DNA from: Intrasporangium sp.
GTDB lineage: Bacteria; Actinomycetota; Actinomycetes; Actinomycetales; Dermatophilaceae
DNA length: 45,521 nt
Assembly: GCF_030452765.1 (NCBI RefSeq)
Contig: NZ_JAKDLO010000010.1
Location: forward strand, 1 to 45,521
Direction of reading: 5' to 3'
The notes beneath the pieces are model-generated. The model saw only the letters and a program-made list of their open reading frames with translations, was not told where the DNA came from and made no database searches. Positions 32,073-40,150 of this stretch are shown in pieces (position 1 is the stretch's first letter; each line of letters starts with the position of its first letter). A program made the position numbers and the translations under genes.

Positions 32073-32686
32073 GCGTGGCCCTCCTCGACGAGCTCGTCGA
32101 TCACGTCGGCATCGGGCAGGAAGGGTGCCAGGGCGGGCAGCTCGTCGAGCGTGCGCAGGCCCATCCGCTGCAGGAAGTACGGGGTCGTCCGGTAGAGCGT
32201 CGCACCGCCCTCCCCGGGGTCCTCGGTCTCCTCGACGAGGCCACGGGCCAGCAGGGTTCGCACGACGCCGTCGACATTGACCCCACGTACCGCGCTGACC
32301 CTGCCCCGCGAGACCGGCTGGCGGTAGGCGATGACCGCCAGCGTCTCGAGGGATGCCTGGGTCAGCCTGGCCTGCTGGCCGTCCAGGAGGAACCGCTCGA
32401 CTACCGGGGCGAAGTCGGCCCTGCTGTACACCCGCCACCCGCCGGCGACGTTGCGCAGCGTGAACCCGCGCCAGCTCGCCGCATAGTCCTGCTCGAGGGC
32501 GAGGAGGTGGTCGTGGACCTGGCCGACGGGCAGCTCGAGGGCCGACGCGAGCGCGAGCTCGGTCACCGGCTCGTCGACGACCATGAGGACGGCCTCGAGG
32601 GCCGCGCGCGGCCCGCCCGGCATGGCGTGCACGTCGAGGCCGGCCGGATCCGCCTCGGCCTGCGGGCCGATCTGCTCGTCACTCAT
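32069..32686 (-). CDS. scpB: Segregation and condensation protein ScpB
   Basis: This 205-residue winged-helix protein dimerises and binds the middle of ScpA in the bacterial condensin complex with SMC. Conserved parts are RAALEAVLMVVDEPVTELAL, SLETLAVIAYRQPVSRGRVS and VRGVNVDGVVRTLLARGLVE. The ATG at 32686 has AAGGGA about 5 bases upstream and overlaps the scpA stop by 4 bases. Its own stop overlaps the rluB start by 4 bases. Adjacent genes scpA and scpB make a stable complex, so coupling of translation is expected. Confidence 0.95.
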   Translation of the reverse strand: MSDEQIGPQAEADPAGLDVHAMPGGPRAALEAVLMVVDEPVTELALASALELPVGQVHDHLLALEQDYAASWRGFTLRNVAGGWRVYSRADFAPVVERFLLDGQQARLTQASLETLAVIAYRQPVSRGRVSAVRGVNVDGVVRTLLARGLVEETEDPGEGGATLYRTTPYFLQRMGLRTLDELPALAPFLPDADVIDELVEEGHA

Positions 32687-33699
32687 GATGTCCCTTCTGC
32701 GGGCTGCTCCCCCGGGCTCGGCCCGTCCGTATCGTTCCCGTCCGTATCGTCCCCGTCCGCGTCGGTGCCGGCATCCCGGTCGTCGAACTCGCCGGTCTCG
32801 TCGAACTCGTCGGTGATGGCGACATCGCCGGAGGCGGCGCCGGTCCACCGGATATCGAGCTCGCCGAGCGCCTGGGCCTGCTCGAAGGCGATGGCCGACT
32901 CCTTGAACAGCTCGAGCAAGGCGAGGAAGCGGGCGACGATGACCAGGGTGCTGTCGGCATCGGCGACGAGGGCCCGGAAGGAGACCTGCCCCCGCACCCG
33001 GAGCCGCTCGATCAGGATCGTCGCCTGCTCGCGGACGCTGACCCGCGGCGAGTGCAGGTGCTCGAGCCCGACGCTCGGGGGGGCCTTCGGGGTCAGGGCG
33101 CGAGCCGCGATCATGGCGAACTGCTCGGGTGTGACCGAGATGACCAGCTCTGGAAGCAGCGCGGCGAACCGCGGCTCGAGCCCGGCCTGCCTGGGCGCGA
33201 TACGGCCGACCGTGGCCATCCGGTCGGCGAAGGCGTCCGCGATCTGCTTGTAGGCGCGGTACTGCAGGAGCCGGGCGAAGAGCAGGTCACGGGCCTCGAT
33301 GAGGGCCAGGTCCTCCTCGTCCTGAGGGCCGGGCTGAGGCAGCAGCCGGGCCGCCTTGAGGTCGAGCAGGGTTGCGGCGACAACGACGAACTCCGACGCC
33401 TGGCTGAGGTCCCATGACGGGCCCGAGTCGTCGGTTGCCTGGGCCGCCTTGAGGTGGGCCACGAACTCGTCGGTGACCTTGGACAGGGCGACCTCGGTGA
33501 TGTCGAGCTTGTGCTTGGCGATGAGCCCGAGCAGCAGGTCGAACGGCCCCTGGAAGACGTCGAGGTGGACCTCGAAGGGCGCGCCGGTACGCCGGGTGAG
33601 GACACCACCGGGAGTCATGGCCGACGACCGGTCCCCGGGCAGGCTCGGCAGGTGTACGGCGTCGGCCGGCCCCCGGTCGACGAGGTCGGGCTCGCTCAT
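32683..33699 (-). CDS. scpA: Segregation and condensation protein ScpA
   Basis: This 338-residue kleisin bridges the SMC heads. The N-terminal part shows FEVHLDVFQGPFDLLLGLIA (kleisin N domain). The centre contains TEVALSKVTDEFVAHL and YKQIADAFADRM, and the C-terminal winged helix is about 230-290 (FLALLELFKESAIAFEQAQA). The last 45 residues are highly acidic with DDTDGNDTDG repeats. I chose ATG 33699, 5 bases after the parA-like stop. A GTG at 33720 would overlap that gene. It is followed by scpB with a 4-base overlap. Confidence 0.95.
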   Translation of the reverse strand: MSEPDLVDRGPADAVHLPSLPGDRSSAMTPGGVLTRRTGAPFEVHLDVFQGPFDLLLGLIAKHKLDITEVALSKVTDEFVAHLKAAQATDDSGPSWDLSQASEFVVVAATLLDLKAARLLPQPGPQDEEDLALIEARDLLFARLLQYRAYKQIADAFADRMATVGRIAPRQAGLEPRFAALLPELVISVTPEQFAMIAARALTPKAPPSVGLEHLHSPRVSVREQATILIERLRVRGQVSFRALVADADSTLVIVARFLALLELFKESAIAFEQAQALGELDIRWTGAASGDVAITDEFDETGEFDDRDAGTDADGDDTDGNDTDGPSPGEQPAEGTS

Positions 33700-33703
33700 C
33701 GGA

Positions 33704-34654
33704 TCAGGCCGCGTCGCCACGTGCGATGAGCTCGCGCGCCAGCTGCCGGTAGGCGTCGGCGCCCGAGTGGTTCGGCGCGTAGGCCGTGATCGGCTCGGCG
33801 GCCAGCGTCGCGTCGGGGAACTTGACCGTGCGACTGATCACGGTGTGGAAGACCCGGTCGCCGAAGTGGTCGACGACCGAGCGGACCACCTCGCGGCAGT
33901 GCAGGGTGCGTCCGTCGTACATGGTCGCGAGGATGCCGTCGACCTGCAGGCGGGGGTTGAGCCGGTCGGTGATCTTCTCGATCGTCTCGACGAGCAGGGC
34001 GACGCCGCGCATCGCGAAGAACTCGCACTCGAGCGGGATGATGACGCCGTGCGAGGCGGTGAGGGCGTTGACGGTCAGCAGGCCGAGGGACGGCTGGCAG
34101 TCGATGAGGATGACGTCGTAGTCGTCGGCGACCGGTCGGAGCACCCGGGTGAGCACCTGCTCGCGGGCCACCTCGCCGACGAGTTGGACCTCGGCCGCGG
34201 ACAGGTCGATGTTGGCCGGGACGATGTCGAGGTTGTCGGTCGCGGTGCGCTGGATGATCTCGCGGATGTCGTGCCCGCCGCCGACGAGCAGGTTGTAGAT
34301 GGTCCGGTCGAGCTCGTGGGTGCGCAGGCCGAGCCCGACCGACAGGGCGCCCTGCGGGTCGAAGTCGACGAGCAGCACGCGCCTGCCCAGCTCGGCCAGT
34401 GCGGCACCGAGGTTGATGGTCGTCGTCGTCTTGCCGACCCCGCCCTTCTGGTTGCACATCGCGATGATGCGCGCCGGGCCATGGGTGCTCAGCAGGGCAG
34501 GCTCGGGGTAGTGGGGCACCGGCCGGCCGGTCGGGCCGAGCGCCGGCTGCGATGCGGCGTTGCTCTCGTGCGGGCTGGGGAGGTCACCGACCTGGCCGGC
34601 CTGCGCCGCCACCTGCGCCGCCTCCTGGGTCTCCTCGTTCACCCTGGTGTCCAC
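33704..34654 (-). CDS. ParA-family ATPase (scpAB-linked)
   Basis: This 316-residue deviant Walker ATPase has KGGVGKTT at residues 70-77 (the signature lysine at the motif start is present), LVDFDPQGALSVGLG, ILIDCQPSLGLLTVNAL and FAMRGVALLVETIEK. It resembles Soj/ParA. Its place between xerD and scpA matches the scpAB-linked ParA of actinobacteria, not the parAB pair near the origin, so it is probably a helper of condensin or segregation; no parB lies nearby. GGAGCGGA before the GTG at 34654 favours that start over a GTG at 34642. The first 55 residues are probably disordered. Confidence 0.9.
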   Translation of the reverse strand: MDTRVNEETQEAAQVAAQAGQVGDLPSPHESNAASQPALGPTGRPVPHYPEPALLSTHGPARIIAMCNQKGGVGKTTTTINLGAALAELGRRVLLVDFDPQGALSVGLGLRTHELDRTIYNLLVGGGHDIREIIQRTATDNLDIVPANIDLSAAEVQLVGEVAREQVLTRVLRPVADDYDVILIDCQPSLGLLTVNALTASHGVIIPLECEFFAMRGVALLVETIEKITDRLNPRLQVDGILATMYDGRTLHCREVVRSVVDHFGDRVFHTVISRTVKFPDATLAAEPITAYAPNHSGADAYRQLARELIARGDAA

Positions 34655-34703
34655 TCCGCTCCGTCGTGCCCGGTCAGCGTCGCGCTGATCAGGCCCGACC
34701 TTA

Positions 34704-35645
34704 TCAGCGCGCCCGGGGATGAGCCTCGGCGTAGACCTCCCGGAGCCGATGCACGGAGACCATCGTGTAGATCTGGGTCGTCGTGACCGAGGCGTGCCCG
34801 AGCAGCTCCTGCACGACGCGCACATCTGCGCCTCCGTCGAGCAGGTGCGTGGCAAACGAGTGCCGCAGCGTATGCGGCGACACGTGCTCGCGCAGGCCCG
34901 CGCGGCCGGCCACCGCCTGGAGCACCAGCCAGGCCGACTGGCGCGAGAGCCGGGCTCCGCGCCGGCCGAGGAAGAGCGCTGGGCCGGCCCGTCCGGCGGC
35001 CGAGAGGGCAGGTCGAGCTCGGGTCAGATAGGCGCCAAGGGACTCGGCGGCATACCGGCCGATGGGGACCACGCGCTCCTTGGCGCCCTTTCCGACGAGG
35101 CGCACGGCGCGCACCTCGAGGTCGAGGTCGTCCACGTCGAGGCCGACGGCCTCGCTGATGCGGGCTCCCGCGCCGTAGAGCAGCTCGAGCAGCGCACGAT
35201 CGCGCAGCGACAGGGGTGGGTCGCCGACGGAGGCCGCCTCGAGGAGCCGCTCGACCATGTCCACGGGGATCGCCTTCGGGAGGCGGGAGGGTGGGCGCGG
35301 GGGCGCGACGTGCGCGGCGGGATCGGTGTCCGTGATCCCCTCGAGGGCGAGGAACCGGTGCAAGCCGCGGACCGCGGCGAGGGTCCGCGCCGTGGAGGAG
35401 ACGGCCAGGCCCGGGTGGCCGGAGTCTCCGAGGCGCAGGTGGGCGAGGAAGCCGGTGACGTCGGCCTCATGCACCGCTGCCGCGTTGGTGATGCCCCGTT
35501 CGGTGAGGAAGTCGCGGTAGCGGCCGAGGTCGCGACGGTACGCGGCGAGGGTGTTGGCCGCCGCCCCGCGTTCCACGCGGACATGGTCGAGCCACGCGCT
35601 GATGTCACGTTCCAGGGGGGTGGTGCGCTGGGTGCCGGCGGTCAG
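34704..35645 (-). CDS. xerD: Tyrosine recombinase XerD, apparent CTG start
   Basis: This site-specific recombinase resolves chromosome dimers at dif with XerC. The catalytic set is complete (numbering from CTG): R162 in GARISE, the Lys in GKGAKER, H258 and R261 in HTLRHSF, H284 in LLGHAS and Y293 in TTQIYT. A GTG at 35576 would give 290 residues but cuts the first helix of the N-terminal domain. The same frame continues upstream as [17 protein letters not shown], a typical XerD start, back to CTG at 35645. That CTG has GAGGTG 6 bases upstream and overlaps the ald stop as CTGA. No ATG, GTG or TTG occurs in frame there. Full length 313, the usual size. Confidence 0.9.
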   Translation of the reverse strand: MTAGTQRTTPLERDISAWLDHVRVERGAAANTLAAYRRDLGRYRDFLTERGITNAAAVHEADVTGFLAHLRLGDSGHPGLAVSSTARTLAAVRGLHRFLALEGITDTDPAAHVAPPRPPSRLPKAIPVDMVERLLEAASVGDPPLSLRDRALLELLYGAGARISEAVGLDVDDLDLEVRAVRLVGKGAKERVVPIGRYAAESLGAYLTRARPALSAAGRAGPALFLGRRGARLSRQSAWLVLQAVAGRAGLREHVSPHTLRHSFATHLLDGGADVRVVQELLGHASVTTTQIYTMVSVHRLREVYAEAHPRAR

Positions 35646-36757
35646 GAGAGCACCTCGGCGAGCGAGGTGAAGGAGAGGCCGTGTCCTTGGGCGACGGGCT
35701 CGAACACGACCGCGCCGCCGTGGGTGTTCAGGCCGAGCGCGAGGGAGGGATCGGACCGCAGGGCATCGCGCCAGCCGTGGTCGGCGAGTGCGACGGCGTA
35801 GGGCAGCGTGACGTTGGTGAGCGCGTAGGTGCTCGTGTGCGGCACGGCGCCGGGCATGTTGGCCACGCAGTAGAAGATCGAGTTGTGCACCGGGTAGGTG
35901 GGGTCGGTGTGCGTCGTCGGGTGGGAGTCCTCGAAGCAGCCGCCCTGGTCGATCGCGATGTCGACGAGTACCGAGCCCGGACGCATCCGGGCGACCTGCT
36001 CGTTGGTGACGAGCCTCGGGGTGCGGGCACCGTGAACGAGGACGGCCCCGATGACGAGGTCGGCGTCGGCGATGGCGTTGCCGATCTCGTAGGCATTGGA
36101 TGCGACGGTCTGGCAGTGGCCCTGGTAGACGAAGTCGGCGTGTCGCAGCTTGCTGATGTCCTTGTCGAGCAGGAGCACCTCGGCCTGCATGCCGAGGGCG
36201 ATGGCTGCGGCGTTCATCCCGGCGACGCCGGCACCGATGACCACGACCTTGGCCGCGTAGACACCGGACACCCCGCCGAGCAGGATGCCACGGCCACCGT
36301 GCGCGCGCAGCAGCGCCTGGGCGCCGACCTGGGGAGCCAGCCGTCCCGCTACCTCCGACATCGGGGCGAGCAGCGGCAGCGACCCGTCGTGCAGCTCGAC
36401 GGTCTCGTAGCCGATCGCAGTGACCCGCCGGCGGGTGAGCTGCTCGGTGAGGGGTCGGTCGGCGGCCAGATGCAGGTAGGTGAAGACGGTCTGGCCCTCG
36501 TGCAGGTAGTCGTACTCGTCGGGGACGGGCTCCTTGACCTTGAGGAGCAGCTCGGCCGACTCCCAGACCTGCTCGGCCTTGGCGACGAGCACGGCTCCGG
36601 CGGCCCGGTAGTCGTCGTCGGTGATCGCCGAGCCGACCCCGGCTCCCTCCTCGATGACGACCTCGTGGCCGTGGGCGACCAGCTCGGTGACCCCGGCCGG
36701 CGTGATCGCAACCCTGAACTCGCTGTCCTTGACCTCACGCGGTATGCCGACCTTCAT
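35642..36757 (-). CDS. ald: Alanine dehydrogenase
   Basis: This 371-residue NAD+-dependent enzyme interconverts L-alanine and pyruvate plus ammonia. It starts [20 protein letters not shown], the exact family start. The catalytic Lys is in LLKVKEP and the His in FTYLHLAAD. The NAD motif is [14 protein letters not shown], and [20 protein letters not shown] is conserved. The ATG at 36757 is preferred although GGGAGG lies only 1-2 bases before it. A GTG 9 bases upstream is the alternative. It lies 24 bases behind hisS. Ald usually serves nitrogen supply and redox balance under low oxygen. Its stop overlaps the apparent xerD start. Confidence 0.96.
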   Translation of the reverse strand: MKVGIPREVKDSEFRVAITPAGVTELVAHGHEVVIEEGAGVGSAITDDDYRAAGAVLVAKAEQVWESAELLLKVKEPVPDEYDYLHEGQTVFTYLHLAADRPLTEQLTRRRVTAIGYETVELHDGSLPLLAPMSEVAGRLAPQVGAQALLRAHGGRGILLGGVSGVYAAKVVVIGAGVAGMNAAAIALGMQAEVLLLDKDISKLRHADFVYQGHCQTVASNAYEIGNAIADADLVIGAVLVHGARTPRLVTNEQVARMRPGSVLVDIAIDQGGCFEDSHPTTHTDPTYPVHNSIFYCVANMPGAVPHTSTYALTNVTLPYAVALADHGWRDALRSDPSLALGLNTHGGAVVFEPVAQGHGLSFTSLAEVLS

Positions 36758-36781
36758 ACCTCCCACAGTAGTGTCGCCGGG

Positions 36782-38116
36782 TCAGTCGCGCCTCGAGACG
36801 GCGGGGTGCAGGTCTTCGGCGGGCGGGGCCCAGGCCCGCGAGTCGGCGGGGAGCTGCGCGCCGGAGCGGATGTCCTTGACCTCGTCGCCGGCCTGCCCGG
36901 CTCCCGGGAACCACACGTACGGGATGCCCCGGCGCTCGGCGTAGCGGATCTGCTTGCCGAACCTCGCGGCCGACGGGGCGACCTCGCAGGCGATCCCGCG
37001 AGCCCGCAGCGCCGTGGCCACCGCCACCGACTCGTCACGAGACCCGTCGTCCTTCAGGGCGACGAGGACCGCGGCCGGGGTGGACCGGTCGGCGGTGACG
37101 AGCCCGCGGCCGACGAGCAGCCCGAGGATCCGGGTCACGCCGATCGAGATACCCACTCCGGGGTAGGTGTGCCGGCCGTCGGAGGCGAGGGCGTCATACC
37201 GGCCGCCGGAGCAGAACGAGCCCCACTGCTCGTGCCCGACGAACTGCGTCTCGTAGACCGTGCCCGTGTAGTAGTCGAGCCCGCGGGCGATCCGCAGGTC
37301 GGCGACGACGCGTCCCGGTGCGTGCGCCTGACCGGTCCGGACGACGCGGGCGAGCGACTCGAGGCCCTCGTCGAGCAGCGGGTGGCTCACCCCCAGCTCG
37401 TGGACGCGCTCGACGAAGGACAGGTCGGGGGTGCGGATCTGCGCCAGCGCGAGGCACTGCGCCGCCTGTTCGGGTGTGGCGCCCGACTCGATCAGCAGCT
37501 CGCTCACCTGTGCGTGCCCGAGCTTGTCGAGCTTGTCGACGATCCGGAGGGTCCCGACGACGTCGGTCAGGCCGATGCCCTGGTAGAAGCCGCCCGGGAT
37601 CTTGCGGTTGTTGACCTGGATCACGAACTCGCCGACCGGGAACCTGTCGAAGACGTCGGCGATGACCAGGGGCATCTCCGCCTCGAAGTGCGGGGACAGC
37701 TCGCCGAGGTCGACGACGTCGATGTCGGCCTGGGTGAACTCGCGGTAGCGCCCCTCCTGGGGCCGCTCACCGCGCCATGCCTTCTGGATCTGGTAGCGCC
37801 GGAAGGGGAAGTGCAACTTGCCGGCGTTCTCGAGGACGTACCGCGCGAACGGCACGGTCAGGTCGAAGTGCAGCCCCCACCTCGCCTCCTCGTCGTCACC
37901 GGCGAGCCGGGAGACGCCGTAGATCTCCTTGTCGGTGTCGCCGCCCTTGCCGGTCAGTCGCTCGATCGGCTCGATGGAGCGGGTCTCGATCGAGGCGAAG
38001 CCGTGCAGCTCGAAGGTCTCCCGGATGACGTCGAGGAAGCGCTGCTCGACGATCCGCTCGGCGGGCAGGTACTCCGGGAACCCGCTGATCGGGGTGATCT
38101 TGGCTGACGTGCTCAC
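36782..38116 (-). CDS. hisS: Histidyl-tRNA synthetase
   Basis: This 444-residue class II aminoacyl-tRNA synthetase charges tRNA-His. Motif 1 is around GFPEYLPAERIVEQRFLDVI, motif 2 near FPFRRYQIQKAWRGERPQEG RYREF, and the histidine-binding signature is ARGLDYYTGTVYE. Motif 3 is GVGISIGVTRI. A C-terminal anticodon-binding domain starts near residue 340. It is slightly longer than the E. coli enzyme. The GTG start overlaps the stop of the MBL gene by 4 bases. Essential housekeeping gene; no T-box leader is seen. Confidence 0.97.
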   Translation of the reverse strand: MSTSAKITPISGFPEYLPAERIVEQRFLDVIRETFELHGFASIETRSIEPIERLTGKGGDTDKEIYGVSRLAGDDEEARWGLHFDLTVPFARYVLENAGKLHFPFRRYQIQKAWRGERPQEGRYREFTQADIDVVDLGELSPHFEAEMPLVIADVFDRFPVGEFVIQVNNRKIPGGFYQGIGLTDVVGTLRIVDKLDKLGHAQVSELLIESGATPEQAAQCLALAQIRTPDLSFVERVHELGVSHPLLDEGLESLARVVRTGQAHAPGRVVADLRIARGLDYYTGTVYETQFVGHEQWGSFCSGGRYDALASDGRHTYPGVGISIGVTRILGLLVGRGLVTADRSTPAAVLVALKDDGSRDESVAVATALRARGIACEVAPSAARFGKQIRYAERRGIPYVWFPGAGQAGDEVKDIRSGAQLPADSRAWAPPAEDLHPAVSRRD

Positions 38117-38814
38117 GCGGGCAAGTGTTGCAGGTAGGGGTTGTTCTCCCGCTCGTGGGCCATCGTCGTGGCGGGCCCGTGCCCCGGCAGGACGAGGGTC
38201 GTGTCCGCCAGCGGCAGGACGACCTCGCGGAGGCTGCGCTGCATCGCCGCGTGGTCGCCTCCCGGCAGGTCGGTCCGTCCGATGGACCCGGCGAACAGGA
38301 CGTCACCGGACAGCATGGTGCAGTCGAGGTCCACGTCTGCGCGAACCCCGTCGGGGACCTGCCTCGTCCCGAAGAGCACCGAGCCCTCGGTGTGCCCGGG
38401 AGCGTGCCGGACCTCGAACTCCAGCCCGGCCAGCGTCAGCCGCGTCCGGTCCTGGATCTCGACGACGCTGGAGGGCTCGGCCCAGGTGGCCTTGCGGCCG
38501 AACTGCTGCTCGAGCATGGCGATGAGGGCCGGATGGGTGCCCGCGAGCGGGTCGCGCAACCGGTAGCGGTCCTCCGAGTGGATGTATGCCGCCGTGTCGG
38601 CGCCGCACACCGGTGTGACCGCCCAGACGTGGTCGACATGGCCGTGCGTCAGCAGGACGGCGGCCGGCCGCAGCCGGTGGGTCGTGAGCACCTCTTGAAG
38701 CGCCTGCTCGACCCCGACGCCCGGGTCGACGACGACGCACTCCTGACCGGGGCCGGGCGCCAGGACGTAGCAGTTGGTGTCGAACGCCTGGGCGGGGAAC
38801 GCGACGGTCAGCAC
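38113..38814 (-). CDS. MBL-fold metal-dependent hydrolase (glyoxalase II-like)
   Basis: This 233-residue zinc-dependent hydrolase has metal ligands H57, H59, D61 and H62 in LLTHGHVDHVW. Downstream HAPGHTEGSVL, MLSGDVLFAGSIGRTDLPGG and VLPGHGPATTM supply the other ligands of a binuclear site. The pattern is that of glyoxalase II-like thioesterases. The GTG at 38814 begins 2 bases after the VOC gene. It overlaps hisS by 4 bases, a common pairing in actinobacteria. In a mycothiol organism a mycothiol thioester may be the substrate, which is inference. Confidence 0.9.
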   Translation of the reverse strand: MLTVAFPAQAFDTNCYVLAPGPGQECVVVDPGVGVEQALQEVLTTHRLRPAAVLLTHGHVDHVWAVTPVCGADTAAYIHSEDRYRLRDPLAGTHPALIAMLEQQFGRKATWAEPSSVVEIQDRTRLTLAGLEFEVRHAPGHTEGSVLFGTRQVPDGVRADVDLDCTMLSGDVLFAGSIGRTDLPGGDHAAMQRSLREVVLPLADTTLVLPGHGPATTMAHERENNPYLQHLPA

Positions 38815-38816
38815 GG

Positions 38817-39170
38817 TCAGCGGGCCAGCGGGCTGTAGAACACCAGACCGTTGCCCATGTTGTCGTAGCACACGGCGCGTCGCTCGTGGGCATCGTCGTA
38901 CGGGCCCTTGATGACCGCGCCGCCGCTCTCCTCGATGCGCTGCGCTGCCGCGTCGACGTCGCTGGTCTTGATGCCGACCACGACCCGGCCATGGATCGGG
39001 TGGTCCACCCTGGTCGCGAGGGCCAGGGTCACCGACCCGCCGTCGAGGGCCGCGAAATGTGAGCCGTCGCGGAACTTCAGGGGCATCCCGAGAGTCTCGG
39101 AGTAGAACTTGATCGACTCGTCCAGGTCGTCCGTCGACAGGACGATCATCCGCACATCATGCTCGGCCAC
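38817..39170 (-). CDS. VOC-family (glyoxalase/bleomycin-resistance fold) protein
   Basis: This 117-residue protein has a single VOC domain made of two beta-alpha-beta3 modules: RMIVLSTDDLDESIKFYSET LGMPL, then VGIKTSDVDAAAQRIEESGG and the final GNGLVFYSPLAR. Members bind a metal and act as glyoxalase, isomerase or resistance proteins, and the function here is unknown. The GTG at 39170 is chosen because AAGGAAG lies about 7 bases upstream. An in-frame ATG at 39197 would put that ribosome-binding site inside the gene. It is the first gene of the long minus-strand operon and is divergent from the cyclophilin gene. Confidence 0.87.
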   Translation of the reverse strand: MAEHDVRMIVLSTDDLDESIKFYSETLGMPLKFRDGSHFAALDGGSVTLALATRVDHPIHGRVVVGIKTSDVDAAAQRIEESGGAVIKGPYDDAHERRAVCYDNMGNGLVFYSPLAR

Positions 39171-39322
39171 AGCTGACTTCCTTTCGCCAGCGGCCATGCT
39201 AGTTCCCCCGCGGCCCGGGGGTTGTGTCGTCCAGTCGTGACCCTGCGGCCCGCACCGGGCAGGGCTGTGTCTCTAAAATGTCCGAAGCCCGGCACGTCGG
39301 TGGTCCCGCCAAGGAGAGGAAC

Positions 39323-40150
39323 GTGACGAAACAGCAGGAGCACGCCCGCGCGCGGCGCCGCAAGGAGGCACGGCGTGGCACCCAGCAGGTAATCAGCGAG
39401 AGCGCCAAGGACAAGCGGCTCTTCGGCGCCATCCTCGCGGTGATCCTCGTCGTGGCCGCGGCCATCGCCATCCCGCACTTCCTGCCCGACTCGGATGCGG
39501 CTCCCGCGGCGGCACCGACACCGGCCGCGGCGACGACTGCCGCCCTCGAGGAGGGGCAGCGGCTCGCCGCCGGGTGTGAGCAGCCACCGACCCTGCAGAC
39601 GACCCCGAAGACCTTCGCGACGGTGCCGGACAAGAAGACCGCGGCAGGCCGGACGTTCGTCGCGACCGTCACGACGACCTGCGGCGACCTCACGTTCGAG
39701 CTGGACGGGACCAAGGCGCCGCAGACCGTCGCGTCGTTCGTCTTCCTGGCCGAGCGGGGCTACTGGGCTCCGAGTCCCTGCCACCGCGTGACGAGCGCGG
39801 GCATCTTCGTCCTGCAGTGCGGCGACCCCACCGGCACTGGCTCAGGGGATCCCGGCTACGGCTTCGGCGTCGAGAACGCCCCGAAGGACGGCGTCTACCC
39901 GGCCGGTACGCTGGCGATGGCCCGCACCTCCGACCCGAACAGCAACGGCGGCCAGTTCTTCATCACGTACAAGAAGACGACGCTGCCGACCAAGGGCGGC
40001 GGTTACACGATCTTCGGCACGGTGACCGACGGGCTCGACATCGTCAAGAAGATCGCCTCGCACAAGGCCCTGCCCCCCAACCAGAACGACGGCACCCCGG
40101 TCTCCCCCATCAGCATCCTCAGCGTCAAGGTGACGGAGAAGAAGGCATGA
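39323..40150 (+). CDS. Membrane-anchored cyclophilin-type peptidyl-prolyl isomerase
   Basis: This 275-residue protein has a short basic cytoplasmic N-terminus, one membrane helix (residues 33-51, LFGAILAVILVVAAAIAI), an Ala/Pro-rich linker and an extracytoplasmic cyclophilin domain (about 110-270). Signatures are PQTVASFVFLAERGYW, CHRVTSAGIFVLQCGDPTG, GGQFFITYKKTTLP and YTIFGTVTDGLDIV, with the catalytic Arg in HRV. It accelerates proline isomerisation of exported proteins. GTG start with AAGGAGAGG about 3-8 bases upstream. It overlaps the DUF349 gene by 4 bases (ATGA). This pair is conserved in actinobacteria. Confidence 0.92.
   Translation: MTKQQEHARARRRKEARRGTQQVISESAKDKRLFGAILAVILVVAAAIAIPHFLPDSDAAPAAAPTPAAATTAALEEGQRLAAGCEQPPTLQTTPKTFATVPDKKTAAGRTFVATVTTTCGDLTFELDGTKAPQTVASFVFLAERGYWAPSPCHRVTSAGIFVLQCGDPTGTGSGDPGYGFGVENAPKDGVYPAGTLAMARTSDPNSNGGQFFITYKKTTLPTKGGGYTIFGTVTDGLDIVKKIASHKALPPNQNDGTPVSPISILSVKVTEKKA

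Noticed and set aside
35681-38107. Plus-strand open frame of 808 codons
   Set aside because: It is a shadow of ald and hisS; composition is codon-mirror like and no motif is present.
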